From: DATCJY01 sp036562565
Lineage (GTDB): Bacteria; Bacteroidota; Bacteroidia; Flavobacteriales_D; Sanyastnellaceae
Assembly: GCA_036562565.1 (NCBI GenBank)
Contig: DATCJY010000074.1
Location: 1 to 18,154, forward strand
DNA: 18,154 nt
Reading direction: 5' to 3'
Shown here: positions 13,353 through 18,154 of the stretch, piece by piece
Layout of the letters: every line of letters begins with the position of its first letter
Position numbering within the stretch: position 1 is the first letter of the stretch
The notes under the pieces: model-generated
What the model saw: the letters and a program-made list of their open reading frames with translations, nothing else
Told to the model about the DNA's origin: nothing
Databases searched by the model: none
Position numbers and translations under genes: made by a program

Positions 13353-15566
13353 ATGACTGAAAGAGAAGACATACGTCATATCAACCAACCATCGCCCTCG
13401 TCTCCTTCTGGTGCTCAGAAGGAGCAAGGGGCGAAGGCTCCGGTGCATCAGCTCATTCATGGTAAAGCATGGATGGTCTTTGCCGGCTTATGTCTGCTTG
13501 CGGTGGCTATTATCATTAAGGTTTTTTATCTGCAAATCTTTCCTGATGAAAAGGCGCAAAGCCTTGCTCAGAACTTCACTTATAAGGTGAAGGAAATCGA
13601 ACCGGTACGTGGTCAAATTTTATCAAGTGATGGAAGCTTGCTTGCAACCAGTGTTCCGGAGTATGAAATCAGATGGGACTCCAAAGCAGGGTATGACGAA
13701 AAAGAATATCAAGCAAGTTTGGATTCACTTGCATTGTGTTTCTCACGTTTGTTTGGTGATCGTTCCGCGGCTGATTACAAAGCAGTCTTTCGCAATGCTA
13801 AAGCCAATGACAATCGCTATGCTGAGATTAAAGACCATGTAAGCTATAATGACCTTCAAACGGTAAAGAAATTCCCTTTTATACGTAAAGGACAGTTCAA
13901 GAGTGGTTTTGTTTTCGTTCAAAAGCACAAGCGCCAGAAGCCTTTTGGAAGCCTTGCTGCACGAACCATTGGCTTGCAGCGTGAGGATAACAAAGTAGGC
14001 TTGGAGTTGGCCTATGATTCTGAACTCTCCGGTAAACGCGGAAAGCAGCTTCAAGAAAAAATTGCCGGTGGTGTATGGAAGCCAATGACCAACCAATACA
14101 TCGAGGAGCCTGAGCCCGGTGCAGACATTGTGTCAACGATTGATGTGCACTTGCAAGATGTGGCACATGCAGCGTTGAAGCGTCAACTGGAGCAGCACAA
14201 TGCATCATGGGGATGCGTAGTACTCATGGAGGTTGAAACCGGCTTCGTACGCGCTATTGCAAACCTCAGTGAGGATGGTAAAGGTGGTTATGAGGAACTT
14301 CTTAACCTCGCTATCTCACAAAGTGTGGAGCCTGGTTCTACTATGAAGTTGGCCACACTTATGGCATGTCTTGATGAAGGTGCTATTCAGCTGGGTGACT
14401 CCGTAGCTACCGGTAATGGTATCAAAGAGTTCTATGGACAACCCATGAAAGATTCCAACTGGGATAAGAAAGACAAGAATGGTAATTATGGTAATGGTAC
14501 CATCACAGTAGAACAAGTCTTTGCCAAATCGTCCAACATTGGAACAGCGTTGTGTGTTCAAAAGACTTTCGAAAAAGAGCCACAGCGTTTTCTAGATAAG
14601 CTGCATTCTTTCGGTTTGGGAGAGCCATTGGGTATCGAGCTTGTTGGTGAAGGCTTGCCCCGCATCTATAAAACAACGAAGGAAAAAGGCTGGAGCGGTT
14701 TGAGTTTGACTCAAATGGCCATCGGTTATGAAACCCGTTGCACTCCACTACAAACGCTTGCTTTTTACAATGCTGTTGCAAACAATGGCAAGATGGTGCG
14801 CCCACAGTTTGTTCAAGAAATAAGAAAGAACGGACGCACAGTGCGCAGATCTAAACCCATCGTGTTGCGTGAAAACTTCTGTAGCAAGGAGACTTTGAAG
14901 AAGGCGCGCAAGATGATGGAAGGCGTGATGCAGGAAGGAGGAACCGCTGAACATGTGTTTAAGAAATCCCCCTATACCGTTGCAGGTAAAACCGGAACAG
15001 CTTGGGTGAATGACGGTGGCGGATATGTGAAGAACAGCTTTCGTGGTTCACTTGTGGGTTACTTCCCCGCAGATGCTCCAAAGTATAGCTGCATCGTTGT
15101 GATTCACAATCCGCGAAGTGGCGTGTATTATGGAAGCACATTGGCCGGCCCTGTATTCAAGGAACTTGCTGATAAAATCTACAGCACCCAAATGGAATTT
15201 CATGCACCTGTTGTGCAACCTGATACAACAGTGATTGCTAAATCACGAATACCTGTGTCAAAGAGCGGTTCCATGAAGGAATTGCAGACGGTGTTCAATG
15301 GTCTTCAGATTCCGATGGACATAAAGACCAAGGGCGAATGGATTTCCACAACCACTGCGAAAGATTCCGTGGTAATTGTGTCACGCAACATCAAAGATGG
15401 ACTCGTGCCCAATGTGGTGGGTATGGGATTGCAAGATGCCCTCTATTTACTTGAGAACAGCGGAATGAAAGTGAAAGTGTCCGGTTATGGAACAGTGAAG
15501 AGACAAAGCGTTCCGCCCGGCCAACCTGTTCGTTCCAATCCATATATCATGATAGAACTACTGTGA
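13353..15566 (+). CDS. ftsI: FtsI/PBP3-type peptidoglycan transpeptidase with a C-terminal PASTA domain
   Basis: The 737-residue class B penicillin-binding protein crosslinks septal peptidoglycan. It has a short cytoplasmic tail rich in Pro and Ser, a membrane anchor (about 40-61), the non-catalytic dimerisation domain (about 80-250, with PVRGQILSSDG), and a transpeptidase domain. The active-site motifs are S329-x-x-K332 (EPGSTMK), S393-x-N395 (KSSNIG) and K546-T-G (AGKTGTAW). A single PASTA-like domain (about 681-737, GLVPNVVGMGLQDALYLLE) ends the protein, common in Bacteroidota but absent in E. coli FtsI. It starts 8 bases after ftsL and its last codons overlap murE. Confidence 0.95.
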   Translation: MTEREDIRHINQPSPSSPSGAQKEQGAKAPVHQLIHGKAWMVFAGLCLLAVAIIIKVFYLQIFPDEKAQSLAQNFTYKVKEIEPVRGQILSSDGSLLATSVPEYEIRWDSKAGYDEKEYQASLDSLALCFSRLFGDRSAADYKAVFRNAKANDNRYAEIKDHVSYNDLQTVKKFPFIRKGQFKSGFVFVQKHKRQKPFGSLAARTIGLQREDNKVGLELAYDSELSGKRGKQLQEKIAGGVWKPMTNQYIEEPEPGADIVSTIDVHLQDVAHAALKRQLEQHNASWGCVVLMEVETGFVRAIANLSEDGKGGYEELLNLAISQSVEPGSTMKLATLMACLDEGAIQLGDSVATGNGIKEFYGQPMKDSNWDKKDKNGNYGNGTITVEQVFAKSSNIGTALCVQKTFEKEPQRFLDKLHSFGLGEPLGIELVGEGLPRIYKTTKEKGWSGLSLTQMAIGYETRCTPLQTLAFYNAVANNGKMVRPQFVQEIRKNGRTVRRSKPIVLRENFCSKETLKKARKMMEGVMQEGGTAEHVFKKSPYTVAGKTGTAWVNDGGGYVKNSFRGSLVGYFPADAPKYSCIVVIHNPRSGVYYGSTLAGPVFKELADKIYSTQMEFHAPVVQPDTTVIAKSRIPVSKSGSMKELQTVFNGLQIPMDIKTKGEWISTTTAKDSVVIVSRNIKDGLVPNVVGMGLQDALYLLENSGMKVKVSGYGTVKRQSVPPGQPVRSNPYIMIELL

Positions 15567-17026
15567 AACTATTAAAGGACATATTGTTTCGTTCACGCAT
15601 TGTCAATGTAGTTGGCTCCACCAACGTTGCATTGGAGAATGTGACCATGGATTCACGTGCGGTGAAACCGTTCAGCTTGTTTGTAGCTGTTACCGGCACA
15701 CAGGTGGATGGACATGCTTTTATTGATAAAGCCATAGAGAATGGAGCCATTGCTATTGTGTGTGAGCGTATGCCGGAGACCTTGGCAAATGGTGTCACCT
15801 ATGTACAAGTACAGAGTTCTATCGATGCTCTCGGATTTATTGCATGCAACTTCTATGATAACCCATCTGAGAAATTGGATGTGGTAGCAGTTACAGGTAC
15901 AAACGGTAAAACCACTACAGCAACCTTGTTGTATGAGTTGGCCTTGAAGATGGGTTATAAAGCCGGTTTGCTTTCTACTGTGGAGAACAGAATTCACAAG
16001 ACCATCGTTCCCGCAACCCATACTACTCCTGATGCTATATCCCTCAACAAGATGTTGGCAGAAATGGTAGAAGCCGGATGTGCGTACTGCTTTATGGAAG
16101 CTTCCTCCCATGCGTTGCATCAAGGTCGTCTCACCGGAGTAAAATTGAAGGGTGGCTTGTTTACCAATATCACCCATGACCACCTGGATTATCATCGTTC
16201 ATTCAATGATTACATAAGAGCTAAGAAGATATTGTTCGATATACTTCCGTCAAGCGCTTTTGCATTGGTGAATCATGACGACCGTCACAGCGAAGTGATG
16301 CTTCAAAACACCAAAGCAAGAAAGAAGACCTATGCTTTGGGAAGCATGGCTGATTACAAAGCCAAAGTATTGGAGAATGGCTTCGGAGGACTTCATCTCC
16401 TAATCGATAATCAAGAATTGTACACCCAGCTTATCGGAGGGTTCAATGCATACAATATCCTGTTGGTATATGCCACCGCAGTTGAGTTGGGCATGGATAA
16501 GATGGAAGTGCTTACAGCTCTATCCATGCTTCGTGCGCCTGAAGGACGCTTTCAATATATCAAAAGCAATAACGGGATTACGGCCATTGTGGACTATGCA
16601 CATACACCGGATGCGTTGATGAATGTGCTCAACACCATCAAAGATATCCGTACAGGCAATGAACAAGTGATTACACTCGTAGGCTGTGGAGGCGATAGAG
16701 ATAGAGCCAAACGCCCGGAGATGGCGCGCATAGCCGCAGAGATGAGTAATAGGGTCATCCTCACCAGCGATAATCCACGCAGTGAAGATCCTGATGCCAT
16801 CATCGCAGATATGAAACAAGGTCTAGATCCTGTGATGATGAAAAAGACCCTCGCCCTCACGGATAGAAGTGAGGCCATCAAACTTGCATGTACACTGGCT
16901 CAGCCCGGTGATATCATTCTCATAGCCGGTAAAGGGCATGAGAAATACCAAGAGATAGCAGGAGTAAAACATCCATTTGATGATTTCCAGATAGTAAGTG
17001 AGACCCTAACAACACTCGATAAGTAA
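15563..17026 (+). CDS. murE: MurE, UDP-MurNAc-L-Ala-D-Glu:meso-diaminopimelate ligase
   Basis: The 487-residue ATP-dependent Mur ligase adds the third residue of the peptidoglycan stem peptide in the cytoplasm. The P-loop is TGTNGKTTT (111-119), the carbamylated lysine of the family is K221 in RAKKILF, and the central NITHDHLDYH (202-211) is conserved. The specificity motif DNPRSE (403-408) is the form that selects meso-diaminopimelate rather than lysine. GKGHEKYQ (457-464) is also typical. The start is GTG 15563, which overlaps the ftsI stop as GTGA and agrees with the family N-terminus (MKLLKDIL); this implies coupled translation. The stop overlaps the mraY start. Confidence 0.96.
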   Translation: MKLLKDILFRSRIVNVVGSTNVALENVTMDSRAVKPFSLFVAVTGTQVDGHAFIDKAIENGAIAIVCERMPETLANGVTYVQVQSSIDALGFIACNFYDNPSEKLDVVAVTGTNGKTTTATLLYELALKMGYKAGLLSTVENRIHKTIVPATHTTPDAISLNKMLAEMVEAGCAYCFMEASSHALHQGRLTGVKLKGGLFTNITHDHLDYHRSFNDYIRAKKILFDILPSSAFALVNHDDRHSEVMLQNTKARKKTYALGSMADYKAKVLENGFGGLHLLIDNQELYTQLIGGFNAYNILLVYATAVELGMDKMEVLTALSMLRAPEGRFQYIKSNNGITAIVDYAHTPDALMNVLNTIKDIRTGNEQVITLVGCGGDRDRAKRPEMARIAAEMSNRVILTSDNPRSEDPDAIIADMKQGLDPVMMKKTLALTDRSEAIKLACTLAQPGDIILIAGKGHEKYQEIAGVKHPFDDFQIVSETLTTLDK

Positions 17027-18154
17027 TGCTGTACTATTTATTCAATTATCTCGATAGTCAATATGATTTCCCCGGAGCGGGATTGTTCAACTACATCTCG
17101 TTCAGGGCAGCATGTAGTGTTATTCTTTCACTCACTATCTCCATGGTGTTTGGGAAGAACCTGATTGCCTGGTTGAGAAAAAAACAAGTGGGAGAAACTG
17201 TGCGCGACCTCGGATTGGAAGGCCAACTGGAGAAGGCCGGTACTCCAACCATGGGAGGCCTCATCATGTTGGCTGCAATCATCATCCCAACATTGTTGTT
17301 TGCCAAGCTCAGCAATGTGTACATCATCACCATGTTGATAGCAACGGTATTTCTTGGAATCGTTGGTTTCATGGATGATTACATCAAGGTTTTCAAGAAG
17401 AACAAAGAAGGTCTTGCAGGTAAGTCAAAGATTGTCGGTCAAGTAGGGGTAGGTCTCATCGTTGCATCTGTGTTGTATTTCAATGACAATGTTTACATCA
17501 AAACGAAAGTGTCTGATGTGCCAACTCAAATGAATGCCAAAGATGAAATCAGCAATCCTGAGATCTGGAAAGATGAAAAATCCTTGAAAACGACCATCCC
17601 ATTTATCAAAGACAACGAATTTGATTATGCTTGGTTATTGCCCAAGAGCTGGCGATCTTCCACCAGTTTGTTCATTGTATTTGCAGTGGTCGTAGTGTTG
17701 ATTGTTACCGCTGTGAGCAATGGGGCCAATATCACCGATGGTATCGATGGACTTGCTGCGGGTACTTCGGCCATTATTGGAGTAACGCTCGCATTGTTAG
17801 CATTTGTTTCTGGTAACTATGTGTTGGCAGATTACCTAAACATTATGTACGTGCCACACACCGGGGAGCTGGTGGTATTCATAGCGGCATTTGTTGGAGC
17901 TTGTGTTGGTTTTCTATGGTACAACACTTACCCGGCCCAAGTATTCATGGGCGATACCGGAAGTCTCGCATTGGGCGGCATCATAGCAACATTTGCTATT
18001 GCCATCCGCAAAGAACTTTTGATACCGGTATTGTGCGGCATCTTCCTTATTGAGAACCTGTCGGTAATGCTGCAGGTTTCCTATTTCAAATACACCAAGA
18101 AAAAGTATGGTGAAGGAAGACGCATCTTCTTGATGTCGCCTTTGCATCACCACT
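17026..18154 (+). CDS. mraY: MraY, phospho-MurNAc-pentapeptide transferase (3' end outside window)
   Basis: The start ATG 17026 shares its A with the murE stop (TAATG). The frame stays open for 376 codons to the window end. MraY transfers phospho-MurNAc-pentapeptide to undecaprenyl phosphate to make lipid I in the inner membrane. Catalytic and binding motifs are D117-D118 in FMDDYIKV, NITDGIDGLA (235-243), D310 in VFMGDTGSLALGG and the MSPLHHH histidines at 374-376. Several membrane helices are evident (for example about 27-43, 77-93, 99-115). Between the helix ending near 151 and the one starting near 212 lies a hydrophilic segment of about 60 residues, longer than in E. coli and usual in Bacteroidota, predicted to be periplasmic. 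Only the last few tens of residues are missing. Confidence 0.96.
   Translation, partial: MLYYLFNYLDSQYDFPGAGLFNYISFRAACSVILSLTISMVFGKNLIAWLRKKQVGETVRDLGLEGQLEKAGTPTMGGLIMLAAIIIPTLLFAKLSNVYIITMLIATVFLGIVGFMDDYIKVFKKNKEGLAGKSKIVGQVGVGLIVASVLYFNDNVYIKTKVSDVPTQMNAKDEISNPEIWKDEKSLKTTIPFIKDNEFDYAWLLPKSWRSSTSLFIVFAVVVVLIVTAVSNGANITDGIDGLAAGTSAIIGVTLALLAFVSGNYVLADYLNIMYVPHTGELVVFIAAFVGACVGFLWYNTYPAQVFMGDTGSLALGGIIATFAIAIRKELLIPVLCGIFLIENLSVMLQVSYFKYTKKKYGEGRRIFLMSPLHHH

Overview
The window looks like chromosomal DNA of a member of the Bacteroidota, probably a Flavobacteriales-like aerobe. Four things support this: a giant secreted protein ending in a type IX secretion (T9SS) sorting domain and carrying typical Bacteroidota modules; a division/cell-wall (dcw) cluster in the order mraZ-rsmH-ftsL-ftsI-murE-mraY with no murF between murE and mraY; a PASTA-tailed FtsI; and starts without clear Shine-Dalgarno sequences. 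The organism assignment is inference from protein style, not from a marker gene.

Layout. 1-726 is the 3' part of a secreted conserved protein of unknown function, closed by a strong terminator (748-779). Next come methylmalonyl-CoA epimerase (799-1209) and, abutting it, a free-standing copy of the N-terminal domain of long RluA-type pseudouridine synthases (1210-1974). On the minus strand follow a probable outer-membrane barrel protein (1983-2876), kynurenine 3-monooxygenase (2956-4293) and a cystathionine gamma-synthase/lyase (4421-5566). A 661-base non-coding stretch with hairpins, short repeats and a promoter-like site separates these from the 1294-residue secreted protein (6228-10112). 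That protein is built on six 130/131-residue cysteine-rich repeats, a divergent seventh, and a mosaic C-terminus. A bidirectional terminator (10144-10176) lies between it and a minus-strand alpha/beta hydrolase (10215-10976).

The last third is the start of the dcw cluster. A 475-base leader carries two pairs of GTGGTA direct repeats with a 10-base period, in opposite orientation, which look like MraZ operators. mraZ, rsmH, ftsL, ftsI, murE and mraY (running off the end) then follow with gaps of 31 bases or less; ftsI/murE and murE/mraY overlap (GTGA, TAATG), implying translational coupling. These genes work together: MraZ regulates, RsmH methylates 16S rRNA, FtsL and FtsI form part of the septal synthesis complex, MurE adds the third stem-peptide residue (motif DNPR, hence meso-diaminopimelate), and MraY makes lipid I.

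I see no CRISPR array, tRNA, rRNA, insertion sequence or phage gene. The most unusual items are the free-standing RluA N-terminal domain, the exactly periodic repeat protein, and the paired inverted MraZ-like boxes. I did not find a clearly new multi-gene system.
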